Part shown: piece by piece, positions 12,665 through 25,544 of the stretch
How the letters are laid out: each line of letters begins with the position of its first letter
Numbering within the stretch: position 1 is the stretch's first letter
Source of the DNA: Stomoxys calcitrans
Lineage: Eukaryota; Arthropoda; Insecta; Diptera; Muscidae
Direction of reading: 5' to 3'
DNA: 64,000 nucleotides
NCBI RefSeq assembly: GCF_963082655.1
Contig: NC_081554.1
Location: forward strand, 99,583,273 to 99,647,272
Program-made: the position numbers and the translations under genes
Notes under the pieces: model-generated
The model's database searches: none
What the model saw: only the letters and a program-made list of their open reading frames with translations
What the model was told of the DNA's origin: nothing

Positions 12665-15145
12665 AAACTGAGCCCAACAGAAAAGTCTTCGTCCAAGTGT
12701 GGGAAGATCAATTAGTTTGCGGCGATAAATATATGGGAGTAAATCATATAGGCTACTCCCTTCGAGACCTCCAAGCGCAAAGATTAAGAACAGTTTCTGA
12801 GCATCCGAAGATTCTCGGGTGTCTGGTTTCGAAACTCTCGAGCTCCAGGCTACAGTGGACCGCTGTCTTCTGACGTTACGGATGTCTCTTGGATACCAAG
12901 CAGTGCTGAGTCGCTGTTGGTTGTTGATGGAATGATTACGGAGGAGTGGATAATCCAGGCGATTATCTCATTTGAGCCTTACAAATTGACTGGACCACCA
13001 AGCGGCTTCTGGAAGGGATATTTTGGGCTTGCGTTTTGCTTGGCTTTGTGCCGACTGCGTGGCGGCAGCTTAGGGTCATTTAAATTTCCATTGTGGTAAA
13101 CCCAAGCCACTCCCGGCCAAAGGACATAAGGCTAATCAGTTTATCGTCTTGAAGACACTTGAAACGCGTACTCAGGGATCTTCTTGACCCATCGTTGGTA
13201 AGCGGCTAGAGAGGAACTTGGGGCAGGAGATTTTCATTTGGCGGCCGTCTTGGATATAGAAGGGGCTTTTCATAACGTGGAGTTGGGTCTATTCGTCCTT
13301 CTCTGGTTGACATGACAATTCTCCCTCTTCTGGTGAACTGAAATGATGGGCAGAATTATTGGGTTGCCCAAAAAGTAATTGCGGATTTTTTAAAAGAAAG
13401 TAAATGCATTTTTTATAAAACTTAGAATGAACTTTAATCAAATATACTTTTTTTACAATTTTTTTCTAAAGCAAGCTAAAAGTAACAGCTGATAACTGAC
13501 AGAAGAAAGAATGCAATTACAGAGTCACAAGCTGTGAAAAAATTTGTCAACGCCGACTATATGAAAAATTCGCAATTACTTTTTGGGCAACCCAACATAT
13601 ATGCATCACTGGCTGAGGGCTCGGTGAGGAAGATTGTGAACACGCCGTCGCCGGAGGGATTTCTCCTCTCTTGGTGCTCTTGATTATCAATGGTACCTTT
13701 GAGTAGGAAAGGTTTAAAGTGGTTGCCAATGCCGATGACTTCGTCATTTTTATTTGGCTTTCTCTCTACTTTGTCGTATATCTTTCAAGGTGCGCTAAGT
13801 ATTGTCTAGGGCCTATGGGCCGTCATAAACTTAACAAAGATAGATCTAGTGTTGTTCACAGAAGGAGGAAATATGGCGAGTTCAAGAGCTGCCGTGGAGT
13901 GCACTGACGCTGACGTGGGTCAACTATGACGACGCGGTGGACTATGTCCTGGGCGCATCTTTCGTCAATGACGTTCTGGAGGTTGTCTTCCCAGGAACGG
14001 AGCTTTGTGCTGGGGGCGTCCCGCCCCTCTTGGGTCCCTCTGTTTTTCACACGTATGGTTCGCAGCTGGATAAGGGCACCGGAGCAGGAGTTTAAAAAGG
14101 TTTGAGATATGTTTTTATAGTAACGGTGAAAAATTTCCTCCACTGCTGAACGTTAGTCGTAAATTTGCCACTTTTTGTTGTAAAAAATTGTGCTTACAGC
14201 TAAATATGCTATGTTACACGAAAAAATGGTGCGTTTTAATTGTTTGTCTCTTTTACTTGGTAGAGAGTTTGAGTGCATGAGTGTACCAGGGCGCGCGTTT
14301 ATACGCTTTTAGGATTTTTTATCATGTTATGGTCAGTAGAGCTAACGAGAGTAAAATTTTTTCTATGGTCACTTTAGGTAGAAAATTTCATCAAAAAAAA
14401 ACTTAACCAAAGACCACCGCTCTTAAAGACGCATGGTTGGCAACAACCCGATTTCTACGTAGCAGAGCCCCATTGAATCGACTACCCGGATAGAGATATA
14501 TTTTTGAAAATTAGAATTCGAGCTAACTTGTCTACGAGATTATATGCAATATTTCAAGGCTCTAGGTTGTCCAGGCGCCTCTTTACAGGACCCTTTATTA
14601 ACTCGGGCTTCCAAATCACAATTTTTAGTCCGATTTCCAATTTTACTGAATTTATGATAGAGATCTTGCAATCGTACACACGGACCCAAAGTTTCTTATA
14701 AAAGAAGTTTACTTTTCAAAAATTTTGTTTATGGCTAATGAATTCTTTTTTGAGAGTAGGAATTAGAGAGACACATACACTTCTGGGTTGGTGGAGTGTC
14801 TTTCAGGGTGAGGATTTTGCGACGGGCCCTCAGACTGTCACGATTTATGTGGACAGTCAGGTGGCGCTGTAGGCCCTGGCTGAATGTCGTGTGACGTCGA
14901 GGCTTGTCGTGAGATAAAAGGAGCGGGATGTTTGGGGGCTGATGTCAGATTGTGCTGGTTTTCGAGGTCATCAAGGAATAGCGAGGAAAGAAGAGGCAGT
15001 CAAATGGTCAGGATTAGATGGCGGAAGGGTTCTGAAAGAACGATGCCGATTGTGAACTCCCTGTGTTGGCAATACAATGAACCAAAGGCCTCCGAGTGTA
15101 GCGGTTGGCAACTGTTAGGTACGTATCCTTTAACCTAACCTAATC
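12650..15145 (+). mobile_element. Strongly decayed LINE with later insertions
   Basis: Pieces in order on the plus strand: WIIQAIISFEPYKLTGPPSG (12940), IPKPG-like and DIRLISL (about 13090-13140), LDIEGAFHNVELGL (13250, RT motif A), ANADDFVIF (13725, motif C with Y changed to N), a thumb trace near 13830, and RNase H traces TIYVDSQVAL and FRGHQGI (14840-14990). Ends TTAACCTAACCTAA at 15130-15145. Interrupted by a mariner MITE at 13359 and by about 0.5 kb of unassigned DNA at 14145-14700. Confidence 0.55.
13359..13595. mobile_element. Mariner-type MITE, 237 bp
   Basis: Ends are inverted repeats TTGGGTTGCCCAAAAAGTAA...CGGATTTTT and its complement GAAAAATTCGCAATTACTTTT...CCCAA, about 30 bp long with one or two mismatches. 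A TA precedes the left end. No coding capacity. Inserted in the decayed LINE. Confidence 0.75.
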
Positions 15146-16493
15146 TGTACAAACGTTCTGTCTTATTTTAATTGGTTAGTTCTTGGACTTATCTTATTCA
15201 TCCACACTGTTATCCAGACTCTACAATTTCTATTTCTTTCTTGTTCTTTCACCATCTCGCACATGGTCGGTGTCACATTCATGCGAAAACACAAACATGC
15301 AAACTTACAGATTGTGTAAACTATTGACTTTTATTGATTTCTTTGAAAAAGGATTTCTATGGACATTTAGACAATTTATTACACCACCACACAAAGGCAA
15401 ATAAGCTGTGTTCACACATGAACAGGTCCACACCAGAATGGCAACTGCTATCGAGAATCTTAGCGACAACTACAACACTATCCCACTCCTTCTATTGTTA
15501 CTGAGATTTTGCACCATCCTGTGGTCTAGGAGAAATAGGATAAGCAGTAGAACGGTTGCATGAAAGTGACTTTGTCGCACATTGCTTTGCACTACGGAAG
15601 CAGTATTTTAGTGCGCAGTCATTAAAGCAAATTCTGACCATAAATTACACCATCGCCAACGAACGAAATTTGATTGTAACTGCTTTGGCGTATCTTAACT
15701 TTCGTATTATCTGCTGCCCTTTCTCCTTGCACGCAAAGGCTATACTACAAGTTTTACCAACCAATGAGATTTCTTCCCATTTTTCTAGTATAATACCAGC
15801 AGGTTTTCGTGTAAAGTGAAAGTGTTGTCCGATATGATAGCAAAAGCTGATATTCACACATTAATGCTAACGATTGTTATACGAGTCACTTCATCATGAA
15901 TCATATAGTACGCTTATCTTAAGCTCATGGGGCTAGTATTAAAGAATTTAATGATATATTAAAAGTGTTTTTCTGCAACAAGTCTTAATAGATAATGGTG
16001 AAGATGGTGAAATCTGTTGTATAAACGAATAGGTTCCTACAAAGTTCTGTCTATTTAATGCTGAAATATTTGTTCCATTTTGCTTTGATATTTTACAAAC
16101 TTTGAAAATTGTTTAAATTCAAACATATAAGAAAAGTTTAGACGGGATTTTGAATATTTTCGACTAACGACGAATGGCTTTCATAATAAATATTTTTATT
16201 ATACACTCGCCACCCCGGTGGTACGCTAAGTACACTCAGAAAGGAGTGTGCACAAAATAAGTTAAAACTTAATTCAGATAATTAAATCTAATTTTGTTAA
16301 AATTTTATTAAAACAAGGAAATTTTTTAGCAAGTTTTACTCATCTCTAGTTCATAAAGTAGTTCATACAAATACAGGTTTTAGATTAAAAATTGTTTAAT
16401 AATTTAGGTTGAAAGATTTTGTATAAGAGATGAACAAATCGACAATTTCTCAGTTGTACCAAGCGTAGACTTTATTTAATTATAAATGTTATA
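15146..16493. other. Unassigned DNA
   Basis: Follows the LINE tail. Two overlapping short frames near 15556-15857 on opposite strands look like chance. Nothing recognised. Confidence 0.5.
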
Positions 16494-16707
16494 AAGGGTG
16501 ATTTTTTTGAGGTTAGGATTTTCATGCATTAGTATTTGACAGATCACGTGGGATTTCAGACATGGTGTCAAAGAGAAAGATGCTCAGTATGCTTTGACAT
16601 TTCATCATGAATAGACTTACTAACGAGCAACGCTTGCAAATCATTGAATTTTATTACCAAAATCAGTGTTCGGTTCGAAATGTGTTCATTCACCGTAACG
16701 TAACGTC
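16494..16707 (+). mobile_element. Single arm of the AAGGGTGATTTTTTT mariner-type family
   Basis: TA|AAGGGTGATTTTTTTGAGG and the following 210 bases match the left arm of 48033-48639 nearly exactly, up to CATTCACCGTAACGT; beyond that the sequence diverges. Fragment or recombinant of the same family. Confidence 0.7.
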
Positions 16708-17010
16708 ATAAGAAAAGGCACAATCTGCATTTCCTTTAGTATGCCTAATCACACAGGCAACAGCTACAAACCAAACCCGTGTTAGACATCCAGTCTTAAA
16801 ACGCTCAGTCTGATGTTCGCATGACAGGGAATACATGTGAAATAAAATTAGCATGGTAAATTTCGCGAGCGATGAAGGGATATCATCGCTTTTTTCTGTT
16901 CAAATAATGCTTTTCTTTTTCGTCTGACATCAGAAAGTATTTATCGTCGATACTGGTCAGATTAGCCCAAGCTTGGCACGGCCCGACATTTCGGTAAACA
17001 TTACAAATTA

Positions 17011-18175
17011 AACAAGTAAGAGCGTGTTAAGTTCGGTCGGGCCGAATCTTATGTACCCTCCACTATTGATCGCATTTGTCGAGTTCTATGCGCGGCATTT
17101 TTTTTTTTAGGAAAACAAAGAATATTGAATAAGAACAGTTAAGCTATGGGAGCTATATTAAGTTATAGTCCGATTCGGACCATAAAATAATGCTAAACAT
17201 TGTAGAAGTCATTGTGTAATATTTCAGTTCATTCGGATAAGAATTGTGCCTTGTAGGGGCTGAAGAAGCAAAATCGGGAGATAGGTTTATATGGGAGCTG
17301 TATCAAGCTATTGATCAATTCAGACCATATTAGACACGTATGTTGAAGGTCTTGAGAGAAGCCGTTGTATAAAATTTCTGCCATATCGGATGAGAATTGC
17401 GCCCTCTAGATGCTGAAGAAGTCAAGATCCCAGATCGGTTCATATGGCAGCTATACCAGATTATGAACCGATTGAACCTAGCATAGCACAGTTGTTGGAT
17501 GTCATAGCGAAACATGTCGTGCAAAATTTAATTTTTCAAATTTCATTTCAATACGTCATGCAAAATTTTAGCCAAATCGGATAGGAATTGCGTCCTCTAG
17601 AAGCTCGTGAAGTCCAGTCCCAGATCGGTTTATATGGTAGCTATATCAGGTTATGGACCGATTGAACCTAGCATAGCACCGTTGTTGAAAGTCATAGCGA
17701 AACACGTCGTGCAAAATTTCATTCCAATCGGATGAGAATTGCGCCTTCTATTTAGATGCTCAAGAAATCAAGATCCCAGATCGGTTCATATGGCAGCTAT
17801 ATCAGGCTATCATCCAATTTGACCATATTTGGTACAGTTGTTGGAAGTCATAGCGAAACACGTCGTGCAAAATTTCATTCCAATCGGATGAGAATTGCGC
17901 CCTCTAGAGGTTTAAGAAGTCAAGACCCAAGATCGGTTTATATGGCAGCTATATCAAAACATGGACCGATATGGCCCATTTACAATCCCAACTGACCTAC
18001 GCTTATAAAAAGTATTTGTGCAAAATTTCAAGCGGCTAGCTTTACTACTTCGAAAGTTAGCGTGCTCTCGACAGATGGACGGACGGACATGGCTAGATCG
18101 ACATAAATGTCATGACGATCAGGAATATATACTTCATTGGGTCTCAGTATACCCCCGTCCTATGGTGGAGGGTAT
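17011..18175 (-). mobile_element. HINE/mini-me-like element
   Basis: AACAAGTAAGAGCGTGTTAA, hairpin TTCGGTCGGGCCGAA, about five units, GACGGACGGACATGGC core at 18075, ends GGTGGAGGGTATA. One unit boundary near 17520-17560 has an extra 38 bp (partial duplication). Confidence 0.8.
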
Positions 18176-18401
18176 AAAAACTGTTCTGTTATGTTACTGG
18201 TCTTGATATAACTTTTTTGCAGGAACTTTTAAAATTGAAATGCGAACTAAAACTTAGTTGAACACAGTTGCTTTCGCAAAGGATTAACACCGCTAAATCA
18301 AGATGGTAGTAGACGTTTCTTGGTAAGTATAAGACTGACAACAAAACTCTATATCTGTAATTAGTACTTATCTTTTTTTTCAACAGTCTATAAAATAATA
18401 T

Positions 18402-20098
18402 GGGCTGAAAAGAGGGTGCGGATATTAATCCGCCCCATGCCACTATGGACATACACCTACGTCAATAGTTGGCTTGTTGTGCGCTCTAAATATTAAAAAT
18501 AATCACGAAAAAGAAAATCTAAGTTAGGAATTCTGTGCTACTTACAAAATCCTCAATTGTTTTCAATGACACACCCCTAAGTTGGTTCATGTCTGGTATT
18601 GTGTCCCCACCTAAGTGCCGGTATCTGTTAGACGCGAAAATCGGACAATGACATAGGAAATATTCCAATGTCTCATCATCTTCTCAGCATGCCCTGCACA
18701 GACTATCACCTGACGCATCGATTTTACATAAGAGAGGTCGTAGTCCAATGTGAAGCATTATAATACCGAGGGCTATACTGACCTCCTTCTTAATTCCTTT
18801 CAGTAATAGCCTCGTCCTCTCATGATCTGGACCTCCCCAGTCTAAAACTGATCTCAGACCCTGGGTTCTTAATGTGAACCCCGACCCAATCTGTCATCTA
18901 GCTTTGATCCATCCGTGTAACATGATCTCCCAGATGGCAATTCTAGGGTTTCGTCAATCCAAGACTGTACCGTTGGCAGCAGTGCCTCGCACTCGACTTC
19001 AAGTGTCGCCTCAGGTATCTGATCGGAAGCCTCTTCCATAACTTCCGGGTTTCCTATCTTCGCCTCGATTATACCGCGATGGTATGACTCGTTTTCCTAT
19101 CCTCTATATATACTCCCATCGCCATAAGTCTCATAGCCGCAGTGGCTGCCTCACACTTAGTCTGCATGTCAATGGGTTGCATATCTAGAATTGTCTCCAG
19201 TGCCCTAGTGGGCGTGGTCCTCATCACTCCGCCTATACCTAAACAACACGTTCTCTGAACCTGTTGTATTATCCTTACATTGCACTTTTTCCCCACAGCA
19301 GTCCATCAAACTACAGAGGCGTAGGTAAGTATTGGTCTAATCAAGCTCCTGTAGAGCCAGTGGACTATTCTCGGATTCAAGCCTATTTCGAGCCTACGGC
19401 CCGTCTACATAGTGCCCAACATCTGTGAGCCTTCTCAGTACGCTTCTGAATGTGACACTTCCAATTCAGTTTCCTGTCCAAGATCATACCTAAGTATTTG
19501 ACCTTGTTAGATATCGAAATCGCCTTATTGAGGAAACGTGGTGCGTTAAATTGGCCCACCTTCGTCTTTCTCGTGAACAGGCATGTTTCTGTCTTCTTTG
19601 TGTTAACATTGAGACCTCTGGGTCTAGCCCAGTCATATGCCATATGCTCGTTCGGATCCCTACCCCTTAGAAGTGTTATAACATCGTCTGCGTAGCAGAC
19701 TTGTTCAAATCCCTCCTCAGTCAGCATCCGTAATAGGTCATTTGTGGTGGTCAACCACTTTCACTGGTGGTCAATTTCTCCCTTATAGTTATGCCATTGG
19801 ACACCCAATTTATCCACCTGTTCCTTAGCATATGGTTTATCCAGTCTCTAAGGACCGGATCCACCCGGTACTAGTCTAAGGATTGGATTAGAGTGTCGGT
19901 CCGCACATTGTTAAAAGCCCCCTCGATGTCAATGCATACCGCCATTGTATACTGTGTACGTTTTGGCATCGAAGGATTCTTCTATTTTATACACAACCTC
20001 GTGCAGGGCAGTCTCCACCGACCTTCTCTTGACATAGGCATGCTGTTTGTATTTGAGCAGTTCGCTGGATGTCCTACTCTTTATCATGGTGTCCACAA
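18402..20098 (-). mobile_element. LINE copy, 5' truncated, 3' end present
   Basis: Same family as 1-3050. Contains RT motif C (CYADDVITLLRGRDPNE), thumb (FLNKAISISNKVKYLGMILDRKLNWKCHIQ, read in pieces), the connector TCCLGIGGVMRTTPTRALETI, and a 3' region that ends on the minus strand with CACCCTCTTTTCAGCC near 18402. Several stops and small deletions. 5' end lost at about 20098. Confidence 0.75.
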
Positions 20099-21094
20099 TG
20101 AGAATTCTTTAATTGGATCTTTATTTCTTCAAGAACAATGGGTTCATCTTCAAAGAGTTCACCTTCAATGTTATTTGGGGCATAGGTTCAGTAGTTCTTC
20201 AAAGTATACTTTTAGCTATTAAACTTTTATAATGCATCCTATTGTATAGTCGCTCTGTCTGTCGCTTTTGCGAATCACACCACACCTTGCTGTGTGAGAT
20301 TACATCGCACTTTCTCTCAAGTTGTTCATAATATCCCCTTGCTTTCTTTAACACACGATTTTGTACAAATTCCTTTGGCCAAGATACATTTCTCTATGAG
20401 AACAATAGTTTAACAGGTAATTGAGTGCCAGTGTAGGTTTTCAGGCGCACCAAACTTAAATAAAGTTTCAAATACTTTGCAAGTTGCCAGTCTGTTTTAT
20501 TCATTTTCAAATCTAAAATTTATTTTTTTATTTTTTATTTTTTTTTTTATTTTATTTTTTAACTGGCATTATTTGCATGCTGACGCAATGCACAAGCAAA
20601 GCTACACTAAACAACACTAGCTCTGTTTTTGTAATTTTCTGAGCTATTTTGATTTATTCTGTGAAAGTTTTGTTACAACACGCAAGGATGGGTAAAGTTG
20701 TAATAACAATCAGACTCACACAATAAAGTCGAAAGTGATATCACAGGAATAAGTTCAAGACATGCACCCCTTTTCTGCTAAACTTACATCCTTTGCACTT
20801 CAGGCTTTGCATCAAGGAATAACACAGTGTCCGCAGCAGCTACTTGACAAAAAGAAGTAAGGAAAGACAAATGTTGGGCTGAGTTGACTGTATAATACCA
20901 TACACCACTGCGTCTATCTAAAACAAATATGAGATCATTTGAAACGGAGGGTACATGTATATGAAAGCTTTATTTTAATTTGGTCGAACCCATTATCAAA
21001 CGAAATCTCTTGCACAATTTTGTAGCGAGTCTTATACAAAAGATATTATTTTAAATCATCCTGTATTTTGGTTGCTGTTACTTTTCTAGCTTTT
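20099..21094. other. Unassigned DNA with an AT run
   Basis: Holds a T/A-rich stretch at about 20519-20560 (TTTTTTATTTT repeats). No gene or element recognised. Confidence 0.5.
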
Positions 21095-22377
21095 TATACC
21101 CTCCACCATAGGATGGGGGTATACTAATTTCGTCATTCTGTTTGAACTACTCGAAATATTCGTCTGAGACCCCATAAAATATATATATTCTTGATCGTCG
21201 TGACATTTTATGTCGATCTAGCCATGTCCGTCTGTCTGTCGAAAGCACGCTAACTTCCGAAGGAGTGACGCTAGCCGCTTCAAATTTTGCACAAATACTT
21301 CTTATTAGTGTAGGTCGGTTGGTATTGTAAATGGGCCATATCGATCCAAGTTTTGATATAGCTGCCATATAAACCGATCTTGGGTCTTGACTTCTTGAAC
21401 CTCTAGAGTGCGCAATTCTTATCCGATTGGAATGAAATTTTGCAAGACGTGTTTCGTTATGATATCCAACAAGTGTGGCAAGTATGGCTCAAATCGGTCC
21501 ATAACCTGATATAGCTGTTATATAAACCGATCTTGGGTCTTGACTTCTCGAGTCTCTAGAGGGCGTAATTCTTATCCGATTTGAATTAATTTTTGCACGA
21601 AGTATTGTTCAAATCGGTCCATAACCTGATATAGCTGTCATATAAACCGATCTTGGGTCTTGACTTCTTGAGTCTCTAGAGTGTGCAATTCTTATCCGTT
21701 TTGAATGAATTTTTGCACGAAGTATTTTGTTATGATATCCAATAACTGTGCCAAGTGTGGTTCAAATCGGTCCATAACCTGATGTAGCTGTCATATATAA
21801 ACAGATCTGGGACTTGACTTCTTGAGCTTCTAGAGGGCGCAATTCCTATCTGATTTGCCTGAAATTTTATATGACGTATTTTGTTTGTACTTTCAATAAC
21901 TGTGTCAAATAAGGTTCAAATCGGTTCATAATCTGATGTATTGTAGCTGCCTTATAAACCGATCTGGGATCTAGACTTCTTGAGCTTATAGAGGTCGCAA
22001 TTATTATCCGATTTGCCTGAAATTTTGTACGACGGATCCTCTCTTGACCATCAACATACGTGTTTATTATGGTTTGAATCGGTCTATAGCCCGATACAGC
22101 TCCCATATAAATCGATCTCTCTATTTTACTTCTTGAGCCCCCAAAGGACGCAATTCTTATCCGAATTGGCTGACATTTGACACAGGTCTCCAACAAATAA
22201 TTTAATTGTGGAGCAAACCGGATCCTTTCTTGATATCGCTCTAATAGCAGAGCAAATCTTTTCTTATATCCTTTTTTGCCTAAGAAGAGATGCCGAGAAA
22301 AGAACTCGACAAATGCGATCCATGGTGGAGGGTATATAAGATTCGGCCCGGCCGAACTTTGAACGCTTTTAGTTGTT
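21095..22377 (+). mobile_element. HINE/mini-me-like element
   Basis: Complete ends, short (GTCY)n, several units (one shortened near 21600), hairpin TTCGGCCCGGCCGAA near 22350. On the minus strand two open frames (22439-21867 and 21368-21147) cover most of it. Confidence 0.82.
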
Positions 22378-22479
22378 TTCTTTGGCATTTGACAAGTAGA
22401 AACTATGCCATTTTTAAAATGGAACGAAACACGCTTCAACTTTAATTTTAGTAAAATTCATCTTAAAATGGCCAAAGCA

Positions 22480-22905
22480 TGCAGTCACAGTTCGCAAAGT
22501 AAAGCATTTTTGAGACGACATGAAGCACCTTGTCGGACCGCAATGCACGAAAATTGTCGGATCTGGGGCTCAGAAAATCCAAGAGTTATTGTTTAGAAGC
22601 CTCCCCATCCTCAACGTATAGCTGTTTGTGGTGGTTTATGGTCCGGTGGGGTCACTGGACCTTACCTTACGAAAGTGAGGTTGGATCAAAAGTTATGGTG
22701 GATATATTGCGCTATCGAGAGATGATTAATGATTTTTTATAGTGAGAGTTGGATGGTATTGATCTGGATAAGGTTTGTTTAAACAAGACGGCGCTACGAC
22801 AGTACGTAGCAACGAAACCATTGCTCTTGGGAAAATTTTTTTCCGTATTATCTCTGGAGAAGGTAATCACAATTGGCCACCGAGATCTTGTGATTTAATC
22901 AGGGC
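22480..22905 (+). pseudogene. Tc1/mariner transposase relic
   Basis: Traces in several frames: NCRIWGSENPRVIV (22550), GGLWSGGVTGPY (22632), YREMINDFL (22714), then a degraded QQDGAT region near 22780 and HNWPPRSCDL-like text near 22875. Directly follows the HINE ending at 22377. Dead. Confidence 0.6.
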
Positions 22906-22965
22906 TGCGGAGTTGAGCAATTTTAACTCAACAGCGACTCCGGGCCTTTAGAAATGGTATATTTT

Positions 22966-23220
22966 TATACCATAGAATGGCGGTATGCAAAACTCGTCAT
23001 TTCGATTGTGACACCTCGAAATATTTATCTTCGGCCCCACAAAGTATACATGTATATTCTAAATATTCCAAGTCAATCTGACTATCAACTGATAGTCGAA
23101 ATTACGTAGGGTTCGAGCGAATGAGGAGGTCCGCCTGAAATTTTCCATAGATATGAGTATTCTTATTGATGTAGGTAGTAGGCTGTTCCATATTGCCCAT
23201 CAAAAATTTGGTAGGTACAT
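22966..23220 (+). mobile_element. Mini-me-type 5' fragment
   Basis: TATACCATAGAATGGCGGTA, ACACCTCGAAATATTTATCT, CACAAAGTATACATG. Only the 5' part is present; right limit vague. 23220-23560 holds nothing I recognise. Confidence 0.5.
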
Positions 23221-23559
23221 GTCGTTATTTTTGGCACGTAAAATGATGGATAACTCATTATAATTAGATATACTACTAGCTGGTAAAATATAGTGGGTTC
23301 TCTACAGGAATATCATCTGTGTTAACGATAAAAGAAATGTCATTACACACAACCTTCGATGAAGCTCAAGTATAACCACTTATAAGTAGTAAAAGAAAAA
23401 TTTCAATATTATACCCTTGGTATTAAGGCGTAAATTGTATTATATTCAGCAATATTATAGTTTATGATGTATTACAGGTTAGTTCATGATATTTACTCAC
23501 GTTAGATACCCACCACCTCGGGTATATATGTAAACCACCTTTCATCAAAACCCGGTGAA

Positions 23560-24985
23560 AATTGCATATCGTATGTCCCGTAGCAGTTATATCGATATAT
23601 GTTCCGATTTGGACCAAATACTAATAAGTACAAGTCATTGTTCAATTGTTTATAACAATATATTGGTCTTTTTAGTAGCTATATCTAAAAATAAACCGAT
23701 CTGAACCATATACGACATGGATGTCGCAAAGCCTAACATAAGTCACAGTGTAAAATTTCAGCGAAATCGGATTATAAATCCGATTATGAGGCCAAGCCTT
23801 AAAATCTACATGGCAGCTATATCCAAATCTGGACCGGTTTGGGCCAAGATGCAAAAAAATGACGAAGAGCCTAACACAACTCACTGTGCCAAATTTCGGA
23901 GAAATCTGACAATAAATGAGCCTTTTATGGGCCCAAAACCTTAAATCGAGAGATCGGTCAACTATATTCAAATCTGGACCGATCGGGGCCAAATTGAAGA
24001 AATACATCGAAGAGCCAAACATAACTCACTGTCTCAAATTTCAGCAACCTCGGACAATAAATGCGTTTTTTATGGCCCCAAAATCTAAAACCGAGAGATC
24101 GGTCTATATGGCAACTATATCCAAATCTGGGCCATATTGGAGAAGCATGTCAAGGGGCTTAACTTAACTCACTGTCCCAAATGTCGGCGGCATCGTACAA
24201 TAATGCGCCTTTTAGGGCCCAAAACCTTAAATAGAGAGATTGGTCTACATGGCAGCTATATCCAAATCTGAACCAAGCAAGGCCAAATTGAAGAAAAATG
24301 TGTAAGGGCCTAAGACAACACACTGTCCCAACTTTCAGCAAAATCGGATAATGAATGTTGCCTTTATGGGCCTAAGACCCTAAATCGAGAGATCGATCTA
24401 TATGGCAGCTATATCCAAATCTGGACCGATCTGGGCTAAATTGACGAAGGATGGCGAAGGACCTAACACAACTCACTGTCCCAAATTTCAGCAAAATCTG
24501 ATAATAAATGTGGCTTTTATGGGTCTAAGACCCTTAATCAGAGGATCGGTCTATATTACAGCTATATCCAAATCTGGACCGATCGTGGCCAAATTAACGA
24601 AGTATATCGAAGGGCCTAACACAACTCATTGTCCCAAATTTCAGCAAAATCGGATAATGAAAGTGGCTTTTATGGGCCTAAGACTCTTAATCCGCGGATC
24701 CGTCTATATGGGGGCAATATCAAGATATAGTCCGATATAGCCCATCTTCGAACTTAAACTGCTTATGGACTAAAAACGAATCTGTGGAAAGTTTCAGCTC
24801 AATATCTATATTTGTAAAGACTGTCGCGTGATTTCAACAGACAGACGGACGGACATGTCTAGATCGTCTTCGATTTTTACGCTGATCGAGAATATACATA
24901 CTTTATAGGGTCGGAAATGGATATTTCGATGTGTTGCAAACGGAATGACAAAATGAATATAGCCCCATCCTTCGGTGGTGGGTAT
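23560..24985 (-). mobile_element. Mini-me-type element, third subfamily with own 153-bp units
   Basis: Units share TATGGCAGCTATATCCAAAT and CTAACACAACTCACTGTCCC; the CCAAATCTG anchor lies at 23824, 23969, 24122, 24263, 24416, 24569 and about 24721, i.e. mostly 153 with two shorter intervals. Core GACGGACGGACATGTCTAG near 24845, end GGTGGTGGGTATA. 5' hairpin end not found. Confidence 0.65.
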
Positions 24986-25197
24986 AAAAATTTCATTAAC
25001 AAACTACGGAGATACTTTTCTCATATCAATGAGTGCGGTGAATAAACAGCGAGTATTTATTTGCATTGAATTTCGCAGTATTTATTTGCATTGAACTTCA
25101 CTCTCCCATTTTATTTTACGTTATATTGTTTTATTTTATCTAAATTTGTTTTGTTTTACTTTATTTTATTTTTCTTTTTTTAATTTATTTTCTTTTT

Positions 25198-25268
25198 TAT
25201 ACCCACCACCATAGGATGGTGGTATACTGATCTAGTCAGTATACCCCGATCCTATAGTGGAGGGTATA
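25198..25268 (+). mobile_element. 71-bp remnant with both inverted ends only
   Basis: TATACCCACCACCATAGGAT followed within 71 bases by its inverted version (CCTATAGTGGAGGGTATA). All internal parts are missing, leaving a near palindrome. Confidence 0.6.
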
Positions 25269-25544
25269 CAAATGGATGGAGTAAAAAAAATTACAATCAT
25301 AAGTTGGGCCTATATATGTCTATGTCATCTAGGCCAGCAGATAACGACTTCACAAAATCTAGAGCTTGTATCATTCGTGATAACCTGTGGGACCTTAAAA
25401 CTTACGCCGTAAGTTGTTAAGCTAGAGTGATATTTGAAAAATATATCCCAATTTCACAGGGAAATGAAAAAGACCAGGAAATAAAAATCCTTTATGTCCA
25501 ACAACACTGATAGTGGTGAAATAAGAATCATTAAAAAACGCGAG

